This document shows, piece by piece, positions 28,540 through 36,929 of a stretch of DNA of 64,000 nt. Below the pieces are notes generated by a model. That model made no database searches, was not told the origin of the DNA, and worked only from the letters and a program-made list of their open reading frames with translations. The DNA lies in the NCBI GenBank assembly GCA_035277485.1, contig DATEKK010000155.1:29395-93394 (forward strand), written 5' to 3'. Within the stretch, counting starts at the first letter, position 1, and each line of letters begins with the position of its first letter. The position numbers were made by a program, and so were the translations under genes. Source of the stretch: JADGGM01 sp035277485. GTDB lineage: Bacteria; Gemmatimonadota; Gemmatimonadetes; Gemmatimonadales; Gemmatimonadaceae.

Positions 28540-30024
28540 GTGCGCACTGCCTTGATGCGTCTTGCCCAACGCGGCGCGCTCGCGCTCGCAGTGGTGTCAG
28601 CGGCCGGTGTCGCCGCGCCCGCGCAGATCACGCAAGCGGAGTACGCCGCGCGCCGCGATTCGCTCGCCGCGCGCCTCGACAGCGGCATCGTCATCGCGTT
28701 CGGCGCGCGGACACCCATCACCGACTTCGGCCCGTTCTATCAGCTGGCGTCGTTCCGCTACCTCACGGGCTTCCAGGAACCCGACGCGGCGTTCGTGATG
28801 GTCATTCGCGGCGGCCGGCAAACGACGACGCTCTTCACCACGCCGGTCGACCCGCACCTTGCGTTCTACTACGGCTTCCGGCCGGACTCGGCGGCGATCG
28901 CGCGCGACAACGGCCTAACGGCGCGCCCGTTCACGACACTGGCACCGGTGATGGATTCGCTCGCGTCGACCGGGCTGCCGGTGTACGCGATCCGCGATGT
29001 GGCGGACGACGACTTTGCGAGACAAGACAGCCTCACGCGCGGGCAGCAGTTCATGAAGACGTTCGCAGCGGCGCATTCGTCCATGACGGTGAAGGACGCC
29101 GAACCGATCGTGGACCAACTCCGCGCGCGCAAGTCGCCGGCCGAGATAGCGCTGCTGCGTCGCGCCGCCGCGATCAGCGCCGCCGGACATCGCGCAATCA
29201 TGCAATCGCCGGAGCCGCACCACGAATACGAGTGGCAAGCCGTCGCCGAGTACACGTTCAAGCGGTTAGGCGGAGATCGCCCGGCGTACGGATCCATCGT
29301 CGGTGCGGGTCTCAACAGCACGCAGCTGCACTACATGCAGGACACGTCGGTTGCCCGGCCCGGCGATGTGGTTGTGATCGACGCCGCCACGCAATACGAG
29401 GGATATGCGGCGGACATCACGCGCACGCTGCCGGTGAGCGGCGTGTTCACGGCGGCGCAGCGCACGATTTATCAGCTGGTGCGCGACGCGCAGGCGGCTG
29501 CGGAGCGCGTGGCGAAGGCGGGCGCGAGCGCACAGGCCGCACAAGATTCGTCGGTTGCGGTTCGCGCGCGCGGGCTCGCCAAGCTCGGTCTCATCGACAG
29601 CGTGAACGCGCAATTGGATCCGCCGGGCAACGTGGACTGTGCCAAGAATCCGCGAGCGTGCACGCAGGTCAGCATCTGGATGATTCACGGCATCAGCCAC
29701 GGACTCGGTCTCGCCGTGCACGATCCGGCGCAATACTACGTCGATGGGACGTACAAGGTGGGCGACGCGTTTACGATCGAGCCCGGCATCTACATCACGA
29801 CGCGCACGCTCGACGCGCTGCCCGACACGCCGCGCAATCGCGCCTTCATCGCGCGCGTTAGGCCGGTCGTCGAGCGTTACCAGAACATCGGCGTGCGCAT
29901 CGAGGACGACTACATCATCACGGCGAATGGACTCGAGCGCATTTCGAGCGGCGTGCCGCGCGAGATCGGCGAGGTGGAAGCGCTGATGAAGAAGCGGCCG
30001 GCGGCGGTGACGCTCGATCCCTAA
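28540..30024 (+). CDS. Exported Xaa-Pro aminopeptidase (M24B)
   Basis: Periplasmic metallopeptidase that removes an N-terminal residue before proline. I choose GTG 28540, behind GAGGA (ATG 28555 is the alternative); the signal runs MRLAQRGALALAVVSAAGVAAPAQ. The N-terminal creatinase-like domain (about 25-190) includes 'FRYLTGFQEPDAAFVM'. The catalytic domain has the five metal ligands: Asp in VVIDAATQYEGY, Asp in AADITRTLP, His in HGISHGLGL, Glu in TIEPGIY and Glu in VRIEDDYIIT. A Cys-containing loop 'GNVDCAKNPRACTQ' may form a disulfide. Confidence 0.9.
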   Translation: MRTALMRLAQRGALALAVVSAAGVAAPAQITQAEYAARRDSLAARLDSGIVIAFGARTPITDFGPFYQLASFRYLTGFQEPDAAFVMVIRGGRQTTTLFTTPVDPHLAFYYGFRPDSAAIARDNGLTARPFTTLAPVMDSLASTGLPVYAIRDVADDDFARQDSLTRGQQFMKTFAAAHSSMTVKDAEPIVDQLRARKSPAEIALLRRAAAISAAGHRAIMQSPEPHHEYEWQAVAEYTFKRLGGDRPAYGSIVGAGLNSTQLHYMQDTSVARPGDVVVIDAATQYEGYAADITRTLPVSGVFTAAQRTIYQLVRDAQAAAERVAKAGASAQAAQDSSVAVRARGLAKLGLIDSVNAQLDPPGNVDCAKNPRACTQVSIWMIHGISHGLGLAVHDPAQYYVDGTYKVGDAFTIEPGIYITTRTLDALPDTPRNRAFIARVRPVVERYQNIGVRIEDDYIITANGLERISSGVPREIGEVEALMKKRPAAVTLDP

Positions 30025-30680
30025 CGGCGCATCGCGATACGCTTGATGCCCGCGAGTGAGAACTCGACGATGTGCTCGGCTACGGCGGCGAGGTCGGCGT
30101 GGGACAAAGGCCAGCCTTTGAACGCCGCCGTCCGGAAACGGTCGGGACGAAAGAACAGACACTGCGCCATGATGCTCATCACGCAGCGCACGACGCGTTT
30201 ATCGCTCGGCTTGCACTCCAGTAGCTTCGCGACCACGCCGCACAAGTATTCGAAGCGCGGCATGATTCCGTGCTCGGCGATCCACGGCGCGAGCGGCGTC
30301 GGCTCGGATGTCTCGTGCCGCATCAGGTCGTGAATCCACGCCGTTCGGTCGTCGCTCGATGCGATGCGCGGCAAGTAGCCAGAGACGTACGTGCGCAGCT
30401 GCTCCTCAGGCGATGCATCGCTTCCGGCGACGAGGAACGCCGCATCGCCGGCCCGCATCTGCTGCACCGCCGAGTGCACGACCGCGCGATAGAGGCCGAG
30501 CTTCCCGTCGAAGTGATAATTGACGGCGGCCACGTTCGCGCGGGCTGCGCGCGCGATGTCGCGCACGCTCACGCCGCCGAACCCGTGTTGGGCGAATAAC
30601 CGTGTCGCCGCCGCGAGCAGGCGCTGCCGCGTCGCCGCGTCCGGCCGGCGTGCGTTAGGCGTCCGGCGTCGCGTGATCAC
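30021..30680 (-). CDS. TetR-family regulator, CecR (YbiH) type
   Basis: Repressor closing a four-gene efflux operon. GTG 30680 overlaps the TGA of the permease (GTGA), so it is translationally coupled; 219 residues. The N-terminal HTH reads 'RLLAAATRLFAQHGFGGVSVRDIARAARANVAAVNYHFDGKLGLYRAV', very close to CecR proteins. The C-terminal domain has 'WIHDLMRHETSEPTPLAPWI..HGIMPRFEYL', the DUF1956-like CecR ligand domain. In E. coli, cecR is linked to ybhGFSR, the same functional set as here. The probable operator is the palindrome in the operon promoter (33914-33925). Confidence 0.88.
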   Translation of the reverse strand: MITRRRTPNARRPDAATRQRLLAAATRLFAQHGFGGVSVRDIARAARANVAAVNYHFDGKLGLYRAVVHSAVQQMRAGDAAFLVAGSDASPEEQLRTYVSGYLPRIASSDDRTAWIHDLMRHETSEPTPLAPWIAEHGIMPRFEYLCGVVAKLLECKPSDKRVVRCVMSIMAQCLFFRPDRFRTAAFKGWPLSHADLAAVAEHIVEFSLAGIKRIAMRR

Positions 30681-31795
30681 GAGAGCGTCCGCTTGAACAG
30701 CAGCGTGGCCGCGACCATCGTCAGCACCGAGAACACCGCGAGATACAGCAAGTCGAACCAGATCGCCGCGAAGCCGGTGTTCTTGAGCAGCAGGCTCTTG
30801 AGCGCATGCACGGCGTACGTGAACGGATCCACGGTGGCCAGCGCGCGCATCCACTTCGGGAAGGCTTGCTGCGGATAAATCGCGCCGCTCGGGAACCACA
30901 GCAGCGTATTCAGTACGCCGAACAACGCGCGCGGCAGCAGCGGATCGTTCATGCGCACCATGAGCAGAAACATCATGCTCACCAATGCCACCGAGGCAAC
31001 GGCGATCACGAGGAACAGCCTGATCAATCGGATCGGCGCGAACGGATCGGGGATCCCGGCAATGAGCGATCCGATGGTCATGAGCACCGAGCCGGCGATG
31101 ATCGCCTTGATCGCGCCGGCGGCGTTGAATCCGAAGATGAGCTCGAGTCGCGTGATCGGCGTGACGAGATAGCCCTCGTGCAGCCCGCGCGCCTTGTCGT
31201 CGATGTAGATGATGCCCCCGCCGATCATCACCATCATGAAGATCGACATCACGATCGAGCCGGGCAGCAGATACTGGATGTACGGCACGTACGGATAGAG
31301 CTCGACCGTCTCGAGCGTCGGGTCCCGCGACACGCGGTCGCTCGTCGGTGGCGGCCGGTCGTACGCGCCTAACAGACTGGTGAACGTGCCGGACAACGCC
31401 GCCGTCACGAAGTTGTCGGTATTGTCCTCGATCAGCGCGACGCGCGGATCGTCGTGCGCCAGTACGCGGCGCGAGAATCCCGGCGGGATGGTGAGCACGC
31501 CGTTCACACGCCCGTTGCGCAGCGCCGTGAGCGCGTCACCGCGGTCGCTGAAGGGGATCGTCTCGAACGTTTGCGCGTTCTCGGCCACGGCATTGGTGAG
31601 CTCGTGCAGCCGGACGGCGGGCACGCCGCCGTCCTGATCCACCAGCGCCACCTTGAGGTGCTTCACGTTGCCGCCGAACGCATAGCCGAGTACCACCAGC
31701 TGGACCACCGGCATGAGCAGCGACATGATGATGAGCGCCGGGCTGCGCCGGAACCGGCGCAGGTCGCGCTCGATGATGGCCCAGGTCCGCTGCAT
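30677..31795 (-). CDS. ABC-2 type permease (YbhR/YbhS-like)
   Basis: Membrane subunit of an ABC efflux system. 372 residues: one N-terminal helix ('FRRSPALIIMSLLMPVVQLVVLGYAFGG'), a large periplasmic domain (about 40-180) and five C-terminal helices, including 'ARGLHEGYLVTPITRLELIFG' and 'LWFPSGAIYPQQAFPKWMRALATVDPFTYAVHALKSLLL'. E. coli ybhFSR has two such permeases; here one gene probably forms a homodimer. ATG 31795 lies 2 bp from the ATPase stop. Confidence 0.9.
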   Translation of the reverse strand: MQRTWAIIERDLRRFRRSPALIIMSLLMPVVQLVVLGYAFGGNVKHLKVALVDQDGGVPAVRLHELTNAVAENAQTFETIPFSDRGDALTALRNGRVNGVLTIPPGFSRRVLAHDDPRVALIEDNTDNFVTAALSGTFTSLLGAYDRPPPTSDRVSRDPTLETVELYPYVPYIQYLLPGSIVMSIFMMVMIGGGIIYIDDKARGLHEGYLVTPITRLELIFGFNAAGAIKAIIAGSVLMTIGSLIAGIPDPFAPIRLIRLFLVIAVASVALVSMMFLLMVRMNDPLLPRALFGVLNTLLWFPSGAIYPQQAFPKWMRALATVDPFTYAVHALKSLLLKNTGFAAIWFDLLYLAVFSVLTMVAATLLFKRTLS

Positions 31796-31797
31796 GC

Positions 31798-32787
31798 CTA
31801 ACGCCTCATCATGAAGCGGCTATCGGCTGCCGTGGGCTCCTGGAGCGCGTCGCGCAACTGGTGCCCCGTGTAGTGCACGAACACGTCGTCCAGCGACGTG
31901 CTCTGCACGGAGAGCGAGCCGATCGTGACGCCGGCGCGCGCGGCGGCCGACATGAGCGCGTTGGTGGTCTCGGGGCCGCTGGTCGACACGAGCCGGAACA
32001 CCGGCGCCTCGCCTTCGACGCGCACCACGCCCGGCAACGCGCCTAACCGGTCGCGCCAGTCGGCGGGCGCATCGGCAAAGCTTGCCTCGAGCGTGTTCTC
32101 GCCCGGAATCGCCGCCTTGAGCTTCATGGGCGAGTCGAGCGCCATGAGCTTGCCGTGGTCCACGATCGCAATGCGGTCGCAGAGCTTGTCCGCCTCATCC
32201 ATGTAGTGCGTGGTGAGCAGCACCGTTAGGCGGCGGTCGGCCTTGATCGTGCGCAACATCTCCCACACCGAGGTGCGCGACACTGGATCGAGCCCGGTCG
32301 TCGGCTCGTCGAGGAAGAGAATGCGCGGCTCGTGCACCAGTCCGCGCGCGATCTCGACGCGGCGCCGCATGCCGCCGGACAGGTTCTTCACCGGCTTGTC
32401 CGCCCACTGGCTCAGCTCCACCGCCGCCAGCAAGTCCGCGATGAGCGTTTTCCGGCGCTCGCGCGGCACGCCGTAGAGCTTGGCGAAGATCAACAGGTTT
32501 TCTTCGGCGGTGAGATCGAGGTCGCTGGTGAGCGCTTGCGGAATCACGCCGATGGCGCGGCGCACCCGATCGGCATCCTTGACGATGTCCTGACTCGCCA
32601 CGATCGCGGTGCCCGACGTGGGCAGGAGCAGCGTGGTGAGCATCCGGATGAGCGTCGACTTCCCGGCTCCGTTAGGCCCGAGAAGCCCGAACGTCTCGCC
32701 ATCCTCGACGGCGAACGAGATCCCGTCGACCGCGGTGAAGTCGCCGAAGCGCTTCACGATCTCGCGGACGTCGATCGCAATGCTCAC
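31798..32787 (-). CDS. ABC transporter ATPase (YbhF-like drug/ion efflux)
   Basis: Energy-coupling subunit, 329 residues. Walker A GPNGAGKSTL, Q-loop IPQAL, signature LSGGMRRRVEIARGL, Walker B ILFLDEPTTGLDP and the switch His in TTHYMDEAD are all intact. The C-terminal 90 residues form the DUF4162-like domain of DrrA/NatA-type ATPases. Unlike E. coli YbhF, it has one, not two, nucleotide-binding domains. It overlaps the adaptor gene by 4 bp; its TAG stop lies in a GTTAGGC word shared with the permease start. Confidence 0.93.
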   Translation of the reverse strand: MSIAIDVREIVKRFGDFTAVDGISFAVEDGETFGLLGPNGAGKSTLIRMLTTLLLPTSGTAIVASQDIVKDADRVRRAIGVIPQALTSDLDLTAEENLLIFAKLYGVPRERRKTLIADLLAAVELSQWADKPVKNLSGGMRRRVEIARGLVHEPRILFLDEPTTGLDPVSRTSVWEMLRTIKADRRLTVLLTTHYMDEADKLCDRIAIVDHGKLMALDSPMKLKAAIPGENTLEASFADAPADWRDRLGALPGVVRVEGEAPVFRLVSTSGPETTNALMSAAARAGVTIGSLSVQSTSLDDVFVHYTGHQLRDALQEPTAADSRFMMRR

Positions 32788-33845
32788 GACGCGTGCGTCG
32801 GATCGAGCGGCAGCAGCACGTACGCGGTCATGCCGTTGGCGAGGCGCCGGTCGCGGTTGTCCACCCGGAGACGGATCTCGAACGTCTTGATGTCGCGCTT
32901 GGTGCGACTCACATCGCGCTGCGTCGCGAAGTCGGCGTCCACACCGCGAAAGAATACGGTGCCCCGGCGCTCCTCACCCGACGGCAGCCGCACGGTGAGG
33001 TGATCGCCTAACCGGACGCGGTCGATGTACGTTTCCTCCACGTCGGCGCGTACCCAGAGGCTGTCAGGATTGACGAGCGTGAGCACCGGCTGGCCCGCGG
33101 CAACGTATTCGCCGGTCCGCGCCGCGCGCACGTCCACCACTCCGCTCATCGGCGCGTGCAGCTCGGCGTACGCGAGTCGCACGTCCGCCTTGCGGGTCTG
33201 AGCTTGCGCCGCGGCCTGAGCCTGCCGTGCACCGGCGAGTGCGCTCCGCTTCGCCTGGACTTGATCCTCAGCGGCCCGCGCCATTGCAACGGCCGCGCGC
33301 TGCGCTTCCACCTGTCTCGATGACGCCTCGAACCGGGCGAGCGCGACGGTGTATTGGGTGCGAGCGGAGTCGACTTGCTGGGACGAGACGGCGCCGGCGC
33401 TGAGCAGGGGACCGTATCGATCGTAGACTTGCTTGGAGTTGACCATGGTGGCAGAGTCCATGGCGGCCTGGGCGATCGCGGCGGCGAGCGTCGCTTCCGT
33501 TTGACGAACCTGCTCGTCCGCCTGCGTTTCTTGATAGTGCAGATCGGCGACGGATTGGTTCACCTGCGACGCGAGCGCTTGTGCGTTCTGCGCGTAATAG
33601 TTCTGATCGGCGGCGAGCTCGCCCGGCGCGAGGACGGCCAGCAACTGATTCTGCGTCACCGAGTCGCCCTCGGCGACGACGAGACGGCTGATCTGTCCGC
33701 CCACCTGCGGGCTGACGATGACGTCGTTGGTGGTGACGACGCCGGTGAGCACGAGCGTTGCCGGCGGGCGGGTTACGACGTACACGATGATGGCGGCACC
33801 GAGGAGGGCAGCGCCTCCTCCAGCGGCCAGCTGTTTTCGAGTCAT
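32784..33845 (-). CDS. HlyD/YbhG-type membrane fusion protein
   Basis: Periplasmic adaptor linking the ABC pump to an outer-membrane channel. From ATG 33845 it has 353 residues: membrane anchor (LAAGGGAALLGAAIIVYVV), lipoyl half 'TNDVIVSPQVGGQISRLVVAEGDSVTQNQLLAVL', a long coiled-coil hairpin (about 85-215, Gln/Ala-rich), the second lipoyl half 'LHAPMSGVVDVRAARTGEYV', then beta-barrel 'LWVRADVEETYIDRVRLGD'. First gene of the operon. A TTG at 33902 would add 19 residues across the promoter and is unlikely. Confidence 0.9.
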   Translation of the reverse strand: MTRKQLAAGGGAALLGAAIIVYVVTRPPATLVLTGVVTTNDVIVSPQVGGQISRLVVAEGDSVTQNQLLAVLAPGELAADQNYYAQNAQALASQVNQSVADLHYQETQADEQVRQTEATLAAAIAQAAMDSATMVNSKQVYDRYGPLLSAGAVSSQQVDSARTQYTVALARFEASSRQVEAQRAAVAMARAAEDQVQAKRSALAGARQAQAAAQAQTRKADVRLAYAELHAPMSGVVDVRAARTGEYVAAGQPVLTLVNPDSLWVRADVEETYIDRVRLGDHLTVRLPSGEERRGTVFFRGVDADFATQRDVSRTKRDIKTFEIRLRVDNRDRRLANGMTAYVLLPLDPTHAS

Positions 33846-33897
33846 GGCGTGGGGAGCTCCAGGCCGGCGGGGAGCGAGCGTTCGGCCGGCATGCGGA

Positions 33898-33934
33898 TTC
33901 AAACAATTGTATTAAACGATCGTTTGAATTTCAA
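33898..33934 (-). promoter_or_regulatory. Promoter with TetR-type palindrome for the efflux operon
   Basis: On the minus strand, TTGAAA (33934-33929) and TACAAT (33911-33906) are separated by exactly 17 bp. Inside the spacer is a perfect palindrome AAACGATCGTTT (33914-33925). A second pair, TTCAAAC (33898-33904) and GTTTGAA (33922-33928), brackets the -10 box. This is where the operon's TetR/CecR-type repressor should bind. Confidence 0.65.
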
Positions 33935-33960
33935 GGCGACAGTCTCGGTGGGAGGCGGTC

Positions 33961-34374
33961 ATGAAGGCATTCTTGTCGCGGTGGCGGCCCGGGCACGTGA
34001 TCGCCGCGTGGGTCGTTTACTGGGTCGGACTCGCGGCTGTGACGTTGACGCCGGCGATTCTGGCCATCTCGCGAGTGAGCTCGAGCCCCAAAGACACCGC
34101 GAATGTGGGGGCGTCGTTCAGCAACACGGTCCTGCGCATCACGGTGACGCAGTTCGGAAAGGTGACGTACGCGGCGTCGGCATCGCTGGGGCAGATCGCG
34201 TTCTGGGTGGGCGTGCCGCCGCTCGCGCTCTACGCCCTGTGGCTGTTCACGCGGCGGCAGCCGGGCGGCGCGCCCCAAGCGTTAGGCGAAGGCGGCCTGG
34301 ACTCGCCGCCGCGGCCCGACACGCCCGAGGCCGCCCGTTCTTCCAAATTTCACTCGCGAGCTCCCCATGCGTGA
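33961..34374 (+). CDS. Small two-helix membrane protein of unknown function
   Basis: 137 residues, ATG 33961 behind GGGAGG. Two hydrophobic segments ('HVIAAWVVYWVGLAAVTLTPAIL' and 'LGQIAFWVGVPPLALYALWLF') flank an outside loop containing 'GASFSNTVLRITVTQFGKVTY'. A Pro/Gly-rich tail follows. It diverges from the efflux operon and overlaps the HD gene by 8 bp. I do not recognise the family. Confidence 0.6.
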   Translation: MKAFLSRWRPGHVIAAWVVYWVGLAAVTLTPAILAISRVSSSPKDTANVGASFSNTVLRITVTQFGKVTYAASASLGQIAFWVGVPPLALYALWLFTRRQPGGAPQALGEGGLDSPPRPDTPEAARSSKFHSRAPHA

Positions 34375-35113
34375 CACCGGCCGGCGTCGTCGCGGTACCG
34401 CGGTAGCTGTCGCTCTTCCGATTCTGCTCGTGACGGCCGCGACCCTCGCGGCGGCGCGGCCGGCGGCGCGGCGCGCCTCGTCCGTTAGGCAAACGCCGGC
34501 CGACACCGGCACGGAGGCGCCGTGGCGCGCCAACATCCGCGCGTTCGCCGAGGCGCACCTGCAGCACACGGCGTGGGGCCCGGCGCACGGCCGCCGCGAC
34601 TACGAAACCACGCTCATGTTGGCCAAAGCCGAGGGCCTAACGGTAGACGACGACGCGCTGTACGCGGCCGCGTACCTGCACGACATGGGCGGCATCCCGC
34701 CCTACGCCGTGCCCGGCGTCGACCACGGCGACCGGTCGATCCAGCTCGTGGACAGCGTGCTCCGCGATGCGGGCTTCCCGATGGAAAAGTCGGCGCTGGT
34801 GAAAGAGATCATCGACCACCACCAGTATTACCGGCCGCCTGACACCCTCCGTGTCGCGGTGTTGTTCCGCGATGCGGACATCCTCGATTTCATGGGCGCG
34901 ATCGACGTGGCGCGGATCATCTCGCTCACGTCACGCGAAAAGTTCACACCGGACCTGCCGCACGCGGTGGCGGTGATCAAGCAGCAAATGACCGATATGC
35001 CGAAGCTGCTGCAGAGCGACGCCGCGAAGCGCGAAGGCCAGAAGCGCGTGCGCGAAATGCAGCAGTATCTCGACGCGCTCTCTACGGAGTCCGATTCGCT
35101 GACAGTCCTGTAA
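34367..35113 (+). CDS. Exported or membrane-anchored HD-domain hydrolase
   Basis: 248 residues with an N-terminal membrane or signal segment (GTAVAVALPILLVTAATLAAARP) and an HD phosphohydrolase fold: 'HTAWGPAHGRRDYETTLMLA' (first His), 'YAAAYLHDMGGIP' (His105-Asp106), then 'IIDHHQYY' and 'FRDADILDFMGAID'. This HD subtype resembles metal-dependent phosphohydrolases of the YfbR/HDIG relatives; the substrate is unknown. An exported location is unusual for HD enzymes. Confidence 0.8.
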   Translation: MRDTGRRRRGTAVAVALPILLVTAATLAAARPAARRASSVRQTPADTGTEAPWRANIRAFAEAHLQHTAWGPAHGRRDYETTLMLAKAEGLTVDDDALYAAAYLHDMGGIPPYAVPGVDHGDRSIQLVDSVLRDAGFPMEKSALVKEIIDHHQYYRPPDTLRVAVLFRDADILDFMGAIDVARIISLTSREKFTPDLPHAVAVIKQQMTDMPKLLQSDAAKREGQKRVREMQQYLDALSTESDSLTVL

Positions 35114-35265
35114 GGCGGACAGGGCGGGACAAGGCCGGACAGGACCGGATAGTTGGATCGCGCGACGCCAGCGTGCCTAACGGAAATGGCGACGTTCGGA
35201 TCGGTGGACGCATGATGGCCCGGCACACCGACTGCTTGCGCTCGGCCGGCTCAAATGTCAAAATG

Positions 35266-35279
35266 TACACAGTTGTGTA
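35266..35279. promoter_or_regulatory. Palindrome upstream of the class-C serine hydrolase
   Basis: TACACA-GT-TGTGTA, a 14-bp dyad within a local AT-rich stretch (AAATGTCAAAATG before it), 75 bp before the likely start codon at 35354. Its TACA...TGTA ends resemble BlaI/MecI-type half-sites, but no such regulator is in the window. Confidence 0.4.
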
Positions 35280-35353
35280 TTTCGCCGACCCGGCTTCACC
35301 CCTGCGCCGACTGGGCGCCGTCGGCCCATCGGTACCCTGATCAGGATCGCGTG

Positions 35354-36904
35354 ATGAAGAAATGGCTCATGGCCCTCGCGGCAATCGTACTGTTCGGAAC
35401 CCAGGCTTCGTCACAGTCGCCCGGTAAACTGCCGGCGCAGATGAAGGACTTCGACGCCTACGTGCAGCATGTCATGAACCAGTGGCACGTGCCCGGACTC
35501 GCGGTGGCGATCGTCAAGGATGGCAAGGTCGTCCTCGCCAAAGGCTACGGCGTGCGCGAGATGGGCAAGCCCGCTCGGGTGGATGGCGGAACCCTCTTCG
35601 ATATCGGCTCCAACACCAAGGCCTTCACTGCCGCCGCCCTCGGCACGCTCGTCGCCGCCGGGAAGCTCGACTGGGACGCGCGCGTCGTGGACTACGTCAA
35701 GCCGTTCCAGCTGAGCAGCCCTTACGTGACGCAATCGATCACGTTGCGCGATCTGCTCACGCACCGCAGCGGCTATTGCGATCCCGGCATGTGGTATACA
35801 TCGGACGACAGCGACGTGATCGCACGCGTGCGCTACCAACAGCCGGACTACGGGTTCCGAGCGGAATTCTGCTACAACAACATTCTCTACCTCACGGCCA
35901 GCCGATTCATTCCCGCCGTTACGGGCGAAACATGGAACCGCTACATCGCCGAGCATGTCTTCGCGCCGCTCGGCATGGACCACACGGTCACCACGGCGGC
36001 GGAGGTCGCGGCAGCGAATGATGTCGCCGTGCCCCATGGACTCTTGGACGGAAAGGTGGTGGCGATCCAACCGTACTGGGCGCACAACATGGACATCATG
36101 TCGCCGGTCGGCGGGATCAACTCCAGCGCCGACGACATGAGCCGTTGGATGTTGATGCTCTTGGCCGACGGTCGGTACGAGGGGAAGACCGTGCTCGACT
36201 CGGCGACCGTCCGGGACATGGAGACGCCGCAGATGCTGATCCAGGCGATCGGCGTGGGGCGCGAGATCCGCGCATGGCTTCCGGGGAGCACTTTCTACAC
36301 GTACGGCCTGGGGCTCTTCATCCAGACCTATGCGGGGCACACGCTCGTGTGGCACGCCGGCGACATTGATGGGATGGCATCGGCCGTTGCGCTCGTACCG
36401 GACTCGCAGTTAGGCGTCGCGGTGCTGTCCAACATGAATCAGAGCGACGCACGGTTCGGGATCGTCCAGCGGGTGCTGAACGCCTATCTCGGGCTCCCGC
36501 CCGGCAACATCAGCGACACGCTGCTCGCGATGACGCAGCGGGCGCAGAAGGCGGGCGAGGCGGCGGCGGAGAAGCTGGCGGCGACCCGCGACAGCACTGG
36601 TCGCGTGCCGCATCCGTTGTCCGAGTACGCCGGCGTCTACGAGGATCCGTTCGCCGGCGCCGCGCGGGTCACCATGGAAGACGGGCATCTCGTGCTGCGC
36701 CTCGGCAACCTCGCCTTCGTCGGCGATCTCGAGTACTGGCATGACGACACGTTCCGCGTCACATGGCGGTACCGCTACTATGGAACGCAGTACGTGACGT
36801 TCGATCTCAATGATCTCGGCCAGGCTACCCGGCTCTCAATGGGACGGCGATCGGCCAGCTTCGAGCGGGTGCGGGCCGGCGTCGGCGGGAAGGGCGGCAG
36901 GTAG
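35354..36904 (+). CDS. Exported serine hydrolase, beta-lactamase class C / S12 family
   Basis: Penicillin-binding-protein-like esterase or peptidase, 516 residues from ATG 35354 with signal MKKWLMALAAIVLFGTQASSQ. Active-site motifs: SxxK as SNTK (Ser86, Lys89), YxN as YNN (Tyr174) and a His-Ala-Gly motif in place of KTG (WHAGDIDGM, His334). A C-terminal DUF3471-like beta domain follows (about 420-510, 'YAGVYEDPFAGAARVTME'). HxG instead of KTG is typical of esterases and D-amino-acid amidases of S12 rather than true beta-lactamases. Confidence 0.88.
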   Translation: MKKWLMALAAIVLFGTQASSQSPGKLPAQMKDFDAYVQHVMNQWHVPGLAVAIVKDGKVVLAKGYGVREMGKPARVDGGTLFDIGSNTKAFTAAALGTLVAAGKLDWDARVVDYVKPFQLSSPYVTQSITLRDLLTHRSGYCDPGMWYTSDDSDVIARVRYQQPDYGFRAEFCYNNILYLTASRFIPAVTGETWNRYIAEHVFAPLGMDHTVTTAAEVAAANDVAVPHGLLDGKVVAIQPYWAHNMDIMSPVGGINSSADDMSRWMLMLLADGRYEGKTVLDSATVRDMETPQMLIQAIGVGREIRAWLPGSTFYTYGLGLFIQTYAGHTLVWHAGDIDGMASAVALVPDSQLGVAVLSNMNQSDARFGIVQRVLNAYLGLPPGNISDTLLAMTQRAQKAGEAAAEKLAATRDSTGRVPHPLSEYAGVYEDPFAGAARVTMEDGHLVLRLGNLAFVGDLEYWHDDTFRVTWRYRYYGTQYVTFDLNDLGQATRLSMGRRSASFERVRAGVGGKGGR

Positions 36905-36929
36905 GGCGCGACCCGATTCTGCCCGTCGT

